Assembly (NCBI RefSeq): GCF_000397065.2
Contig: NZ_KE007317.1
Coordinates: 252,969-316,968 of the forward strand
Reading direction: 5' to 3'
From: Marinobacter lipolyticus SM19
Lineage (GTDB): Bacteria; Pseudomonadota; Gammaproteobacteria; Pseudomonadales; Oleiphilaceae
DNA: 64,000 nucleotides
The position numbers and the translations under genes were made by a program. Below are positions 18,466-29,602 of this stretch, piece by piece; the first letter of the stretch is position 1, and each line of letters begins with the position of its first letter. The notes under the pieces are model-generated. The model was not told where the DNA came from, searched no databases, and saw nothing but the letters and a program-made list of their open reading frames with translations.

Positions 18466-18831
18466 TCAATGAAAGTAGTTCTGACGAATGGGCGGAAAGT
18501 AACTGACAATGTGATTGTGCTTCTGAAGCCATGACAGCAATGCGGATATGGTGAACCCATCATTATCCAGTCCCTCCAGATCTACACCCAGACCTTGATC
18601 GGATTTTCTGACCACTTGAGCCTTGAGACGACGGAAAGCTTTCTCCTTTCTATCCGGGAATCGGAATTCAAGCTCGACGGTCTGGTTCAGTTGAACGTCG
18701 GTGTAATCCGTAGCGATAAAAAGGCCGCGTTTGCTGGCATCCCGGATCTGTCCTGTTGCGACAGGCATCCCGCGCCTATATACGAGGAGCCCTAGTTTTC
18801 CCAAAATACGTTTGCTAACTCGGTGTTCCAT
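18466..18831 (-). CDS. PilZ domain protein
   Basis: 121 residues from the chosen start. The cyclic-di-GMP-binding signature is present: RVSKR (RxxxR) near the N terminus, then DASKRGLF (D/NxSxxG). A PilZ barrel follows (VELEFRFPDR, AQVVRKSD, LGVDLEGL). The start at 18831 has GGGAGG just upstream; the longer frame to 18885 lacks this. It lies between the first glucan phosphorylase and malQ, so it could link cyclic-di-GMP to glycogen handling, but that is only a positional guess. Confidence 0.82.
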   Translation of the reverse strand: MEHRVSKRILGKLGLLVYRRGMPVATGQIRDASKRGLFIATDYTDVQLNQTVELEFRFPDRKEKAFRRLKAQVVRKSDQGLGVDLEGLDNDGFTISALLSWLQKHNHIVSYFPPIRQNYFH

Positions 18832-18962
18832 GGAGCCTCCCACTGTTGGTTGACAGCGCTTCCGGATTGAGCAAATAGTGTTCAAATCATAGCGCCTTTG
18901 AGCACAATCCGCTCTTGATTCAGGTCAAAAAGTGGTGCCTGATTTGTAATGTACTGTGGGTA

Positions 18963-20456
18963 CTAGGGAAATCTTCCGTATAGTCGCACAAGGTGGCCCA
19001 GATGTGCTGGCAAGTTGGCTGGGCATTGGCCCCAGTCGAGCTTCCAGGTCCAGTTGCCAGTGGTTGTTCCTGGTGTATTGAACCGCCCGCGACCATCCAG
19101 TCCAAGCAGGTCCTGCATGGGGATGACGGCAAGCTGGCAGACGGATTGAAAGGCCGTTCGGATGGCTGGCCAGGGCATGGGATCACTTGAATGGCCCAGG
19201 TAGTTGTCTACGTAATCCCTGGTGTGTTCATCAAGGTTCAGGTACCAACCCAGAGTGGTGTCATTATCATGGGTGCCTGAATAGACCAGATCATGTCGCC
19301 GGTGATTGTGAACCAGATGGGGATTGGCCGCGCTGCCATCGAAACCGAACTGTATAACGGTCATGCCCGGCAACTGGAATTGGTGACGCAGATTTTCAAC
19401 ATCATCGCTGATAATGCCCAGATTCTCGGCCACCAGGGGTAGATCCGGAAAGCGTTGAAAGCAAGCGTCAAGAAAATCGTGTCCGGGGCCGGCTACCCAG
19501 TAGCCATTATGAGGAGTGGGGTGTTCAGCGGGAATTTCCCAATACGCCTGCAATCCCCGGAAGTGATCGATGCGAATCAGATCGAAAAAACGCCGCTGGG
19601 TTTCAAGTCGCGACATCCACCACTGATAACCGTCCTGGGCCATGACCGGCCAATCGTAAAGCGGATTTCCCCAATGCTGCCCTTCCGGAGAGAAGTAGTC
19701 CGGCGGCACACCAGCCACGAACTGGGGTTCACCCGACGCATTCAGCTTGAACAGATGGGGCGCAGCCCACACATCGGCGCTGTCGTGAGCGACAAAGATG
19801 GGAATATCGCCAAACATCAGAATGCCGCGCTCGTGGGCGTACTCTCGTAATCTATGCCATTGGTGATCAAACAGAAATTGCTCGAATTGCAGCCTTCGTA
19901 TGGTTTCTGCATGAGTCGCCGAAAAACTCTCAAGAGCAACGGGGTCCCTGTCTCTCAGTTCCGCGGGCCAGGACAGCCAGCTTTCTTCCGGGTAGACCCC
20001 GCGAATGGCACTGAACAGGCAGTAGTCCTCAAGCCAGCTCTCGTTTGCCTTACGGAACGCCTCAAATTCGGCTAGCGTAGGGCCATGAAACCGTTCTTCT
20101 GTATGCTTGAAAAAACGGTCGCAGGCCGTGGCCAATATCGACTGCCGTTCAATCCTTGTTTCGCTATCAGTCAGTTCGATATCTCTGATCAGGCCAACGT
20201 GAACCAACTCCCCAAGATCAATCAAGTCCTGATTGCCAGCGTGTGCGGATAAGGATTGATAGGGCGAAAGGTCGGCATGGGTGGGCCCCAGTGGTAGTGT
20301 TTGCCACACAGACAGGCCCGACTCTGTCATAAAGTCGACAAAACGGCGGGCACTGTCGCCGAGTACACCATGCAGTGACGGCAGGCAAGTCGGGTGGAGC
20401 AGCACCCCTGCACGGCGGCGCGCCAACGCTTCTGGATAGTTGCGGGTCTGACTCAT
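18963..20456 (-). CDS. malQ: 4-alpha-glucanotransferase (amylomaltase)
   Basis: 497 residues, the usual length for GH77. The opening RRAGVLLHPTCLPS and LPLGPTHADLSPYQS are typical. The nucleophile aspartate is in LIRIDHFRG, the acid/base glutamate in VAENLGII and the third carboxylate in SGTHDNDTT. The enzyme transfers alpha-1,4 glucan segments and works with phosphorylase in glycogen and maltodextrin breakdown. Its start overlaps the GH57 gene stop by four bases. Confidence 0.93.
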   Translation of the reverse strand: MSQTRNYPEALARRRAGVLLHPTCLPSLHGVLGDSARRFVDFMTESGLSVWQTLPLGPTHADLSPYQSLSAHAGNQDLIDLGELVHVGLIRDIELTDSETRIERQSILATACDRFFKHTEERFHGPTLAEFEAFRKANESWLEDYCLFSAIRGVYPEESWLSWPAELRDRDPVALESFSATHAETIRRLQFEQFLFDHQWHRLREYAHERGILMFGDIPIFVAHDSADVWAAPHLFKLNASGEPQFVAGVPPDYFSPEGQHWGNPLYDWPVMAQDGYQWWMSRLETQRRFFDLIRIDHFRGLQAYWEIPAEHPTPHNGYWVAGPGHDFLDACFQRFPDLPLVAENLGIISDDVENLRHQFQLPGMTVIQFGFDGSAANPHLVHNHRRHDLVYSGTHDNDTTLGWYLNLDEHTRDYVDNYLGHSSDPMPWPAIRTAFQSVCQLAVIPMQDLLGLDGRGRFNTPGTTTGNWTWKLDWGQCPANLPAHLGHLVRLYGRFP

Positions 20457-22180
20457 AGCACACCATCGAAATCATGACCTGGACGCATTGCACCACCTCG
20501 AGCGGGAGCACCACTGCCCTGGCTAAGGGTCTGGAATACGGACGGAGGGGCCGGATAGCCAATCATTTCATACAGGTTGACCAGGTGGCGGCGGTAAAGG
20601 TGCTCAAAGTCACTTACTACCTGGGCAGGATTGTAATCTCCAAACCACCAGAACCAGTCAGAGCCTTCACAGATCGCCAATTGTTCTGTTGCTGCCAGTT
20701 TCTGCTCTGCGGTCAGAGAGCCATTATCAATAGCACGGTCATAATGCTGTTTGGCTTCACAGAGCAGGTCCCAGGCACGATTCTTGTCCGGATCACCTAT
20801 CCAGGTTGAAAATGTCCCGTAAATCCAGCTCCCGGCAACAATCGACGGGAGATGCTGAGGTTCAGTGGCGCTCTTCTCCAACAGTTCACGATAAGTCGTC
20901 AGTGCCAGGCGAGGATGATTCTCCAGTACCCGGTATAGCTCGCCCAGGAAATGGAACGCATTCTCCGGATAGTATTCCCAGGCATTTTCCCCATCCAGAA
21001 TGACTGAAATGACTCGATGGGAGTGCGGGCTGGTGTGGGAGGCAATATTTTCCATGTGATGGACAAGATCACCTACGGCATCCTCCGCGTGCCAGTCTGC
21101 ATAGGTGAATCCAATCAGGTCCGATAAACCGTCATCACGGAAATAAACGGTGACGTCGGCGTCACCGAACTGGTAAGGCTGGTGAATAGAACCATCTCCT
21201 GGCTCGTATCCGTCGGCCTGCGCCCGCGAAAGGCTGTTTTGCAGAACCGAATCACCACTGGCGGTCCAGCGATATCCCGACTGTTGCAAATGGTGCAGTG
21301 TCTGCTGACTGAGGCCTCCTTCCGAAGACCAGCAGCCAGTGGGCTCGGTGCCGAAGAAACGACGAAATACCTCCCTGGCCTTTTCGAGTTGCCATTGCGC
21401 GCGGGCGTCGCCATTGGGATAACTGGCGTGTTCCGGTAATGCTATCTCTGGCAATGCCTCACGGGCACTGCCAAGATCAATCAGCAACGGCACCATGGCG
21501 TGTGTGAATGGGCTGACAGATAACTCTACCTGCCCCGTCTGAGCCAGGTGGCGGTATCTGGGGCCTATGCCTGCAAGTGTTTCAAAGATGACATTCAACA
21601 GCGCAGTACGGTCGTCGAGGCTGAATCCCATGGCTTTCTCCTGCAGCGCCTGTACGCAGCTATTACTGCGGCGAATGGTCTCTCCCATCCAGCCAAGGTG
21701 ATACCAGACGAGCAGATCCGAGAGAAACGCCGGTGCGATATACCGCTGCATTTCAGGCTTTGAGCGATAGAACTCTGCAAGCTGCGCCAATCGTGCATAG
21801 GCGGGAAAACGCTGAATGATTCGTTCATTGTTGGCGCGCAAGCACTTCTCCACGATATCGAGAAATCCCGGCGTTCCCGGATCAGGCAAACGGGAGGCAA
21901 CCAGCGCCGCCAATAAAGGATCACCGATCTCCCCTGCTCCATGACGCCAGCGCTCGATGTCCACCAGATAGATTTCGATCTGCTCAAGCAGGACCGGGGC
22001 GAAATTTACCACCGCTTTAGCGGCGGGATGGGCCTCAAGATGCGCGGCCATATCGCTGTAATCTTTCAGGGTGTGCAGATACACCCAGGGAAACAGAAAG
22101 GTACCCGTTTTAAGATCGCGGTATCCGGGTTGGTGCATATGCCAACAGAAGACAACCGGGGTACTCTGGTCAGAGGCCAT
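20453..22180 (-). CDS. GH57 family glycoside hydrolase
   Basis: 575 residues from the start at 22180, which is preceded by AGGA and overlaps the glgC stop by 11 bases. Family 57 landmarks are [11 protein letters not shown] at the N terminus, the nucleophile glutamate region [11 protein letters not shown], and [16 protein letters not shown]57 includes alpha-amylases, amylopullulanases and branching enzymes acting on alpha-glucans. The spacing of motifs fits the alpha-amylase/amylopullulanase type better than the branching type. It is in an operon glgC-GH57-malQ, so a role in glycogen trimming is likely. Confidence 0.85.
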   Translation of the reverse strand: MASDQSTPVVFCWHMHQPGYRDLKTGTFLFPWVYLHTLKDYSDMAAHLEAHPAAKAVVNFAPVLLEQIEIYLVDIERWRHGAGEIGDPLLAALVASRLPDPGTPGFLDIVEKCLRANNERIIQRFPAYARLAQLAEFYRSKPEMQRYIAPAFLSDLLVWYHLGWMGETIRRSNSCVQALQEKAMGFSLDDRTALLNVIFETLAGIGPRYRHLAQTGQVELSVSPFTHAMVPLLIDLGSAREALPEIALPEHASYPNGDARAQWQLEKAREVFRRFFGTEPTGCWSSEGGLSQQTLHHLQQSGYRWTASGDSVLQNSLSRAQADGYEPGDGSIHQPYQFGDADVTVYFRDDGLSDLIGFTYADWHAEDAVGDLVHHMENIASHTSPHSHRVISVILDGENAWEYYPENAFHFLGELYRVLENHPRLALTTYRELLEKSATEPQHLPSIVAGSWIYGTFSTWIGDPDKNRAWDLLCEAKQHYDRAIDNGSLTAEQKLAATEQLAICEGSDWFWWFGDYNPAQVVSDFEHLYRRHLVNLYEMIGYPAPPSVFQTLSQGSGAPARGGAMRPGHDFDGVL

Positions 22181-23435
22181 GGGGGTAATCCTGCCCGAGC
22201 ATCTCGGGAGTGACGAGCACAACGCCTTTGGGAGACACGTAAAACCGCTCACGGTCTTTCTCGGAGTCTACGCCTATTTTGGTGCCGGCCGGAATACGAC
22301 AGCCTCGATCGATAATGGCACGGTGAATCTCGCAGTGGCGACCAATATCAACATCAGGAAATATAACCGCATCGGAAACCGTGCTATAGGAATGCACCCG
22401 CACCTGGGAAAACAGCAGCGAGTGCCGCACCAGTGCACCCGAAACGATACACCCTCCCGCCAGCATGGAGTCCACTGCCATACCCCGGCGGTCATCATCA
22501 TCAAACACAAACTTCGCCGGAGGCTGCTGTTCCTGGTAGGTCCAGATTGGCCACTCGGGGTCATAGAGATTCAGTTCCGGGCTGACACCAATCAGTTCCA
22601 GGTTTGTCTGCCAAAGAGAATCAATGGTGCCGACATCCCGCCAGTAGGCAGGGCAATTGAGCATGGGATTGCGGAACGGGAACGCCATGACTCGCAGCCG
22701 GGAAATAATCGAAGGAATAATATCCTTGCCGAAATCGTGTGAAGAATCTGATGCAAGCTGATGATCACGCAACAATTCATCAAACAAAACCCGGGTGCTG
22801 AACACATATATGCCCATGGACGCCAGCGCCTTGCCCGGCTGTTTCGGTAGAGGTTTAGGGTGTTCCGGTTTTTCTACAAACTCGGTAATCCGGAATTCGT
22901 CATTAACTGACATCACACCAAAGGCAGTGGCTTCGTCGAGTGGTACTTCAATGCACCCTACCGTCACATCCGCATCGTTTTCGACGTGGGACGCCAGGAT
23001 CGTGCCGTAGTCCATCTTGTATACGTGGTCACCGGCCAGTATCAGCACATACTCGGGAGCGTGGCTGCGAATGATGTCGAGATTCTGTAACACGGCATCT
23101 GCCGTCCCCTCATACCACGAGGTTTCGATTCGTTGCTGTGCCGGCAGGAGCTCGACAAACTCACCCAGCTCCCCTCTCAGGAACCCCCAACCGCGCTGGA
23201 TATGGCGCATCAGGGAGTGGGATTTGTACTGGGTTACGACGCCAACCTGAGCAATACCCGAGTTGATACAGTTGGATAGAGGGAAATCGATGATGCGGAA
23301 TTTGCCACCGAAAGGCACCGCCGGCTTTGCGCGCCATTTGGTGAGATCATACAGACGTGTTCCCCTGCCCCCGGCCAACACGAGCGCGAGTGTCTGTCGC
23401 GTGAGTCGGCTAACGAATCGTTTCGTAGTTTGCAT
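22170..23435 (-). CDS. glgC: Glucose-1-phosphate adenylyltransferase
   Basis: 421 residues. The nucleotidyltransferase domain opens with [17 protein letters not shown] and has [19 protein letters not shown] and [10 protein letters not shown]. The C-terminal part is a left-handed beta helix. The enzyme makes ADP-glucose from ATP and glucose-1-phosphate, the committed step of bacterial glycogen synthesis, and is usually allosterically controlled. It is divergent from glgB across 200 bases. A TATAAT-like box on the minus strand (23522-23527) is a candidate -10, without a convincing -35. Confidence 0.94.
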   Translation of the reverse strand: MQTTKRFVSRLTRQTLALVLAGGRGTRLYDLTKWRAKPAVPFGGKFRIIDFPLSNCINSGIAQVGVVTQYKSHSLMRHIQRGWGFLRGELGEFVELLPAQQRIETSWYEGTADAVLQNLDIIRSHAPEYVLILAGDHVYKMDYGTILASHVENDADVTVGCIEVPLDEATAFGVMSVNDEFRITEFVEKPEHPKPLPKQPGKALASMGIYVFSTRVLFDELLRDHQLASDSSHDFGKDIIPSIISRLRVMAFPFRNPMLNCPAYWRDVGTIDSLWQTNLELIGVSPELNLYDPEWPIWTYQEQQPPAKFVFDDDDRRGMAVDSMLAGGCIVSGALVRHSLLFSQVRVHSYSTVSDAVIFPDVDIGRHCEIHRAIIDRGCRIPAGTKIGVDSEKDRERFYVSPKGVVLVTPEMLGQDYPHGL

Positions 23436-23635
23436 AGCGGCTTCCCTGAAAACCTGAATGGTCTTCTACTCCTCCCATTACCTTATAGGGCAGAGTCGAC
23501 TATATTTTGACCGACATACTCATTATAGAACTCTAGCACCGGGAAGATGACGTAAACTTGTCATAGGTCATTATTTGGCCAGCCTGATTGGCGTCCAATG
23601 GAGTGGCTCTGTTTCAGGAGAGATCAGGATGGATT

Positions 23636-25522
23636 ATGGATAACCCCAGCCTCAGTGAGTTTGATCTGCACCTCTTCGGCCAGGGAAAACACTGGCATAT
23701 ATACAACGTATTGGGTGCTCATTTGTGCCGACAAAAAGGCGCGGAGGGTGTCCGTTTTGCCGTGTGGGCACCCTCCGCTGCAGCCGTCAGTGTCATTGGT
23801 GACTTTAACGATTGGGACAGCAATGCTGATGTTATGTACAAGCATGAGCAAAGCGGTGTCTGGGAGTTGTTTGTTCCAGATGTTCCAGAAGGCGGGCTTT
23901 ACAAGTTTTCGATCACTTCAGCTAACGGTGCGTTGCTGATTAAAACCGACCCCTATGGTCAGGCGTTCGAGCCTCGTCCAGCGACCGCAGCGGTTGTCAC
24001 CCGACGCAGTCATTTCAGCTGGGGTGACGGCGACTGGCTATTCCACCGCAGCCGTTGGAACTGGCGAGAACAACCGCTCTCCGTCTATGAGGTTCATGCC
24101 GGTTCCTGGCGTGTGCATGGATCCGGTCGTTGGCTGAATTACCGGGAGCTGGCAGAGCAGCTGGTGCCTTACGTCCGGGAGATGGGGTTTACCCATATTG
24201 AACTGCTACCGATCACCGAACACCCGCTTGATGAATCCTGGGGTTACCAGACTACCGGTTACTATGCACCGACCAGCCGGTTTGGTAACCCTGATGACTT
24301 CCGCTATTTCGTGGATTGCTGTCACAGAAACTCCATCGGGGTGATACTGGACTGGGTACCCGGACACTTTCCCAAGGATGAGCACGCCCTGGCGCGATTT
24401 GATGGTTCGGCATTGTATGAACACGAAGACCCCCGGCAGGGTGAACATCAGGATTGGGGAACCCTGATTTACAATTACGGCCGTCACGAGGTACGTAATT
24501 TTCTGATTGGCAGTGCGCTGTTCTGGTTGGACACCTACCATATTGACGGTCTACGGGTGGATGCGGTGGCATCCATGTTGTACCTGAACTATTCGCGAAC
24601 TGAAGGCAATTGGCTACCAAACGTTCACGGTGGCCACGAAAACCTGGAAGCCATCGCCTTTCTGCGGGAATTGAACCAGGTCTGCCGTGAGCGTTATCCC
24701 GGCACCATGATAATTGCAGAAGAGTCGACATCATGGCCCCAGGTGACTCGGCCGGCATCGGTCGGCGGCCTGGATTTCTGCCTGAAATGGAATATGGGAT
24801 GGATGCACGACACGCTGGACTACCTCAGTCAGGATCCGGTGTATCGACAGTATCACCACGATAAACTTACGTTCGGCTTGATCTACGCCTTCAACGAGCG
24901 CTTTTTGTTGCCCCTGTCCCACGACGAAGTGGTTCATGAGAAAGCCAGCCTGCTGAATAAGATGCCCGGGGATGATTGGCAGCAGCGGGCCAACCTCCGG
25001 CTCCTGTTCACTTACCTCTACACCTACCCCGGCGCCAAATTGCTGTTCATGGGTGGCGAATTCGGCCAACGACGGGAATGGAGTGAAAAACGAGAACTCG
25101 ATTGGGGACTTCTGGAGCAAGACTCACATCGGGGGCTACAACATCTGGTCAGGGACTTGAATCACCTGTTGAAAGAACAGCCTGCACTGCATCGGGTCAA
25201 TTTTCATCCGGATGGCTTTGAGTGGATCGACTGCCACGATTCTCCCCAGTCGGTGATCAGCTTTCTTAGAAAAGCCGACGATCGGTCTGTTGTCGTTATC
25301 ATCAACTATACCCCGGTGCCCCGATTTGACTACCGCATCGGTGTCCCTTGTGACGGACATTGGCAGGAACGACTGAACTCGGACTCGACCTATTACGGTG
25401 GCAGTAATCTCGGCAACCCATTGGCCATCAGAGCCGAGGAAGTGCCGTGGATGGGCAGACCCCATTCGGTAAGCCTGACACTACCACCGTTGGGTGCCAT
25501 CGTGCTGGAGCACAAACCATGA
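23636..25522 (+). CDS. glgB: 1,4-alpha-glucan branching enzyme
   Basis: 628 residues from the chosen ATG, which has AGGA six bases upstream; an in-frame start at 23588 is possible. A CBM48 domain ([22 protein letters not shown]) precedes the GH13 barrel. The nucleophile Asp is in [12 protein letters not shown], the acid/base Glu in [10 protein letters not shown] and the third carboxylate in [10 protein letters not shown]. It lacks the extra N-terminal domain of the longer E. coli form. It creates alpha-1,6 branches in glycogen. The stop overlaps the glgA start by four bases. Confidence 0.93.
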   Translation: MDNPSLSEFDLHLFGQGKHWHIYNVLGAHLCRQKGAEGVRFAVWAPSAAAVSVIGDFNDWDSNADVMYKHEQSGVWELFVPDVPEGGLYKFSITSANGALLIKTDPYGQAFEPRPATAAVVTRRSHFSWGDGDWLFHRSRWNWREQPLSVYEVHAGSWRVHGSGRWLNYRELAEQLVPYVREMGFTHIELLPITEHPLDESWGYQTTGYYAPTSRFGNPDDFRYFVDCCHRNSIGVILDWVPGHFPKDEHALARFDGSALYEHEDPRQGEHQDWGTLIYNYGRHEVRNFLIGSALFWLDTYHIDGLRVDAVASMLYLNYSRTEGNWLPNVHGGHENLEAIAFLRELNQVCRERYPGTMIIAEESTSWPQVTRPASVGGLDFCLKWNMGWMHDTLDYLSQDPVYRQYHHDKLTFGLIYAFNERFLLPLSHDEVVHEKASLLNKMPGDDWQQRANLRLLFTYLYTYPGAKLLFMGGEFGQRREWSEKRELDWGLLEQDSHRGLQHLVRDLNHLLKEQPALHRVNFHPDGFEWIDCHDSPQSVISFLRKADDRSVVVIINYTPVPRFDYRIGVPCDGHWQERLNSDSTYYGGSNLGNPLAIRAEEVPWMGRPHSVSLTLPPLGAIVLEHKP

Positions 25523-26985
25523 TCCGGGTACTGTTTGTCACCAGTGAGGTTTACCCCGTTATCAAAACAGGCGGGCTTGCGGATGTATCGGCAAGCTTGC
25601 CCGAAGCCCTGCATCAGCAGGATCAGGATGTACACATTCTACTGCCCGGTTATCCGGCAGCAATGGCCGCAGCAAGGAAGAACGGTTCGCTCCGAAAGGC
25701 ACAACTGCGAATCGGTGTCTATCCGGTAACGCTCTGGCAGACTCAGCTTCCTGGTTCGTCTGTGACGTTATGGCTCGTGGACTGCCCGCCCCTGTTTGAT
25801 CGTCCCGGAAATCCTTATCAGAACGAGGAAGGCAGCGATTGGTGGGACAATGCTCATCGGTATCATCTGTTCGCCCGGGTAGCGACCATGATGGCGCTGG
25901 GTCAGGCCGATCTGAACTGGATACCGGATGTGGTCCACTGCAATGACTGGCAAACCGGGCTGGTACCCGTTTTGATGAACAGCAGTTACAAACGTCCCGC
26001 GACGGTGTTCACCATCCATAATCTTGCCTATCAGGGGCTTTTCTCCCACGAGACCTTTCGGTCACTGGGGTTACCGGATTCTCTGTGGCGCTTTGACCAA
26101 CTGGAGTTTCATGGCCAACTGTCGTTTATCAAAGGCGGGTTGGTGTTCAGCGACCATCTGACCACAGTCAGCCCGGGATACGCGAAGGAAATCTGCAATC
26201 CGCAACTTGGCTATGGCCTGGACGGCTTGCTGCGACATCGTGAGCACGCCCTTACCGGAATTCTCAACGGAATCGATACCCGCCAATGGGATCCGGAATC
26301 CGACCCGTATCTTGATCATCACTATGATGTGGATCATCTACTCGACAAACAACAATGCCGCAAAGATCTGCAGCAACAGGTCGAGCTTGAAGCCAACACA
26401 GAAGCTCCGTTGCTGGGTTTCGTCGGTCGGTTCGTCGAGCAAAAGGGCATAGATCTCCTACTGGATGTGCTGCCTGCTTTACTCGATAAAGGCTGTCAGT
26501 GCGTAATTCTGGGGTCGGGGCTTCGAGAGTACGAGCAAGCAGCTGTCCAACTCGCGGAACAGTACCCCGGCAGGCTATCGGTAACATTGGGTTACAACGA
26601 GGCGCTCGCCCACCGTATTACCGCTGGGGTTGACCTGTTTGTCATGCCCTCCCGGTTTGAGCCTTGTGGTCTGAACCAGATGTACAGCCTGCGGTACGGA
26701 ACACTACCTGTGGTGCACCGCGTTGGTGGGCTCAGGGATACTGTTTTCGAACCCCAACATGTTCCGTTTGACCAGGCAAATGGCTTTACTTTCGACTCGC
26801 CGGAACGACCGGCGCTACTGGCGGCTCTTACAAGGGCACTTGAAGGCTTTAATCGCCCGAATACGCGTCAGCGCCTCCAGCGCAACGGTATGGCCGGAGA
26901 TTATTCTTGGCAGCCCCGCGCACGGGAATATATCGATATTTACCGTCAAATTCTGGCCGCCCGACAGAGCATTATTGACGACTAA
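25519..26985 (+). CDS. glgA: Glycogen synthase (ADP-glucose)
   Basis: 488 residues starting [19 protein letters not shown]. That segment holds the KxGGL substrate-binding motif of GT5 glycogen synthases. Later come [27 protein letters not shown] and the C-terminal [18 protein letters not shown] motif. It extends alpha-1,4 glucan chains from ADP-glucose. The start at 25519 overlaps the glgB stop (ATGA), so the two are coupled. The second phosphorylase gene follows 30 bases later. Confidence 0.94.
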   Translation: MIRVLFVTSEVYPVIKTGGLADVSASLPEALHQQDQDVHILLPGYPAAMAAARKNGSLRKAQLRIGVYPVTLWQTQLPGSSVTLWLVDCPPLFDRPGNPYQNEEGSDWWDNAHRYHLFARVATMMALGQADLNWIPDVVHCNDWQTGLVPVLMNSSYKRPATVFTIHNLAYQGLFSHETFRSLGLPDSLWRFDQLEFHGQLSFIKGGLVFSDHLTTVSPGYAKEICNPQLGYGLDGLLRHREHALTGILNGIDTRQWDPESDPYLDHHYDVDHLLDKQQCRKDLQQQVELEANTEAPLLGFVGRFVEQKGIDLLLDVLPALLDKGCQCVILGSGLREYEQAAVQLAEQYPGRLSVTLGYNEALAHRITAGVDLFVMPSRFEPCGLNQMYSLRYGTLPVVHRVGGLRDTVFEPQHVPFDQANGFTFDSPERPALLAALTRALEGFNRPNTRQRLQRNGMAGDYSWQPRAREYIDIYRQILAARQSIIDD

Positions 26986-27015
26986 CAGGGAAAGCCCTCG
27001 TGGGAGGCAACGAAC

Positions 27016-29580
27016 ATGCACAAAGCGACTGAGTTCAAGCTGGAAGCCCGGCCAAGCATCCCGGAATCCCTTTCCCGGCTGGACGAACTGGCCAACGATC
27101 TGTTCTACAGCTGGGATCACGGCGTTCGCAACCTGTTTGCCCGTATAGATCCGCGACTATGGCAGAAGGTGGCCCATAATCCAAAACTGTTTCTCCGGCG
27201 CGTGGCCCAGAATCGCCTGGACGAGGCAGCTGAAGATCGGGCGTTTCTCTCTGAGTACCGGCGTATTCTGAGCACTTACGACGCCTACCTGGAAGTGGAG
27301 CCGGGACCGGAGGTAACCACTCAGCTTGATCCGGAAACATCACTGGTTGCCTATTTCTGCGCCGAGTTTGGTTTCCATGAGAGTTTTCCGATTTACTCTG
27401 GTGGTCTGGGGATTCTCGCAGGTGATCACTGTAAAGCCGCCAGTGATCTTGGTTTACCGTTCGTCGCGGTAGGGCTGCTCTATCAGCAGGGCTATTTTAT
27501 CCAGACCATCAACGCCCAGGGCCAGCAAGTTGCCCGCTATCAGTCTCATTTCAGCGATGAATTGCCGATTTCACTGGTCGAACTGGACGGCGCGCCATTA
27601 CTGGTTTCTGTGCCCTTCCCTGGCCGAGTCGTTTACGCCAAAGTCTGGAAAGCCCGGGTGGGTCATATTTGTCTTTATCTGCTGGACACCCATGTTGAAG
27701 AAAACAGTCCTGAGGACAGAGAACTCACTCTGCAGTTATATGGCGGCGACGAGACCACACGGATCAGCCAGGAAATGCTGCTGGGCATTGGCGGCGTTCG
27801 GGTGCTGGATGCACTCGGACTTTCTCCTACCGTCTGGCACATAAATGAAGGCCATGCCGCTTTCCTGATCCTGGAACGCTGTCGCAAGGCAATGGCCGAA
27901 GGCCTCACGTTTGACGCTGCCCTGGAGCTGAATGCCGGATCAACACTGTTCACCACCCACACCCCGGTTCCGGCCGGTCATGACATCTTTTCCCGTGGGC
28001 TGGTCCAGCATAGTCTGGGAGAATACCTTGCAGAAGCCGGCCTGGATTTTGACACGGTATTCCGGCTTGGCTCGAAAAACTCTGGCGACTCGGTCAATAT
28101 GACCAGCCTCGGATTGCGCGGTTCGCGCTTCCACAATGGTGTCAGCCGAATCCATGGAGGCGTTGCCTCAAGAATGGAAGGTGAAATCTGGCCCCAGATA
28201 CCGCCCGAAGATAACCCCATCGGCTACATCACGAACGGTGTCCACGTACCCACCTTCCTCGCACCGGAGTGGTCCAGCCTGTTCGATATCCAGGCCCCCA
28301 CCTGGAAAAGCGAGCTTCGAAATCCGGATTTCTGGGAGTTTGTTGACAGAATTCCGGATTATCATTACTGGAGTGTACACAAAGCCCTGAAACAGCAGAT
28401 GGGTGACTACATCGTGCGCTGCCTCAGGCGTCAACACCGTCGTAACGGCACCGGTCACTCAGCAACCGAACGGATGACACAACACCTGGTGTCACCGGAA
28501 AAAGACACCATGGTTATCGGCTTTGCGCGTCGGTTTGCTACCTACAAACGAGCAACACTGATTTTTTCCGACCTGGAACGTCTCGAACGCCTGCTGACGG
28601 ATCCCGAACGCCCGGTGGTTGTGGTTTTTGCCGGGAAAGCTCACCCGAAAGACAAGCCTGGTCAGCAAATGATCCGGGTCATTCATGATCTGGCTATGCA
28701 GCCGGCGTTGATGGGCCACATCATTCTTCTGGAGGACTACGACCAGGCAATGGCACGCCGTCTGCTGTGTGGCGTCGATGTCTGGCTGAACACACCGGAA
28801 TATCCTAAGGAAGCCAGCGGAACCTCGGGAGAAAAAGCCGCTCTGAACGGCGCCCTCAACCTCAGCGTGCTGGATGGCTGGTGGGGTGAGGGTTACAACG
28901 GCAAAAACGGCTGGACCATCAATCCGCGCAGCATCGATCTCGATCCGGAGTTCCGGAACCAGGAAGAAGCCCGGGACCTGCTCGATCTTATCGAGTTTGA
29001 AGTCATACCCCTTTACTACAACCGGGCTTCCCAGGGCTATTCCAAGGGCTGGGTACAACGCTCCAAAGCCTCGATGAAAACCATCACGCCTCGATTCAAC
29101 AGCCAACGCATGGTTATGGACTATGTCGAGCGCTACTACCAACCGGCCTGTACTCAGGGTAAAAAACTCTCCGCCAACAACTACCAACTGGCAACGGAAC
29201 TGGCGGACTGGAAAGAAAGAATTCGCCGTGACTGGAAGGGAGTGAGTTTATCGGTCCGTCAACGCATGCCCGCAGAGTGTTTGCACGACCAGGAGATAAA
29301 CCTCGCAGTGAGCGTGCAACTCAATGGCCTGAAGCCGGAAGATGTGCACGTGGAATGTCTGGTAACACCAGAATGCACCGGCACCCACGAATGCACCGGA
29401 TCTGACCGTATTCTGCTGCAGTGTGAAGCCGAGGACGACGAACAGACAGGCGGCGATACGCTCTTTTCTGCACGAATTCTGCCGCCTTATCCGGGACTAC
29501 AGTCTCTGAGGATCCGGATGTACCCCTTCCACGAGGGACTGACCCATCCCCTGGAGATGGGTGCAATGATCTGGCTGTAG
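27016..29580 (+). CDS. glgP: Alpha-glucan phosphorylase (second copy)
   Basis: 854 residues of the DUF3417-containing alpha-glucan phosphorylase family: LDELANDLFYSWDHGVRNLF, AYFCAEFGFHESFPIYSGGLG and HINEGHAAF. The cofactor region is SGTSGEKAALNGALNLS, with glutamate where methionine is usual and the pyridoxal-phosphate lysine kept. It is third in the operon glgB-glgA-glgP and differs clearly from the copy at 15870, so the two may have different chain-length preference or regulation. The start is preceded by GGGAGGCAACGAAC. Confidence 0.92.
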   Translation: MHKATEFKLEARPSIPESLSRLDELANDLFYSWDHGVRNLFARIDPRLWQKVAHNPKLFLRRVAQNRLDEAAEDRAFLSEYRRILSTYDAYLEVEPGPEVTTQLDPETSLVAYFCAEFGFHESFPIYSGGLGILAGDHCKAASDLGLPFVAVGLLYQQGYFIQTINAQGQQVARYQSHFSDELPISLVELDGAPLLVSVPFPGRVVYAKVWKARVGHICLYLLDTHVEENSPEDRELTLQLYGGDETTRISQEMLLGIGGVRVLDALGLSPTVWHINEGHAAFLILERCRKAMAEGLTFDAALELNAGSTLFTTHTPVPAGHDIFSRGLVQHSLGEYLAEAGLDFDTVFRLGSKNSGDSVNMTSLGLRGSRFHNGVSRIHGGVASRMEGEIWPQIPPEDNPIGYITNGVHVPTFLAPEWSSLFDIQAPTWKSELRNPDFWEFVDRIPDYHYWSVHKALKQQMGDYIVRCLRRQHRRNGTGHSATERMTQHLVSPEKDTMVIGFARRFATYKRATLIFSDLERLERLLTDPERPVVVVFAGKAHPKDKPGQQMIRVIHDLAMQPALMGHIILLEDYDQAMARRLLCGVDVWLNTPEYPKEASGTSGEKAALNGALNLSVLDGWWGEGYNGKNGWTINPRSIDLDPEFRNQEEARDLLDLIEFEVIPLYYNRASQGYSKGWVQRSKASMKTITPRFNSQRMVMDYVERYYQPACTQGKKLSANNYQLATELADWKERIRRDWKGVSLSVRQRMPAECLHDQEINLAVSVQLNGLKPEDVHVECLVTPECTGTHECTGSDRILLQCEAEDDEQTGGDTLFSARILPPYPGLQSLRIRMYPFHEGLTHPLEMGAMIWL

Positions 29581-29602
29581 GGGACCTTGTCCGGGACTAC
29601 AG
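29575..29602. terminator. Hairpin spanning two convergent stop codons
   Basis: CTGTAG at 29575-29580 pairs with CTACAG at 29597-29602, and an inner GGAC/GTCC stem closes a CTT loop. The two outer arms contain the TAG stops of the phosphorylase and of the convergent esterase gene. No T run follows, so a two-way terminator is only a suggestion. Confidence 0.35.
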
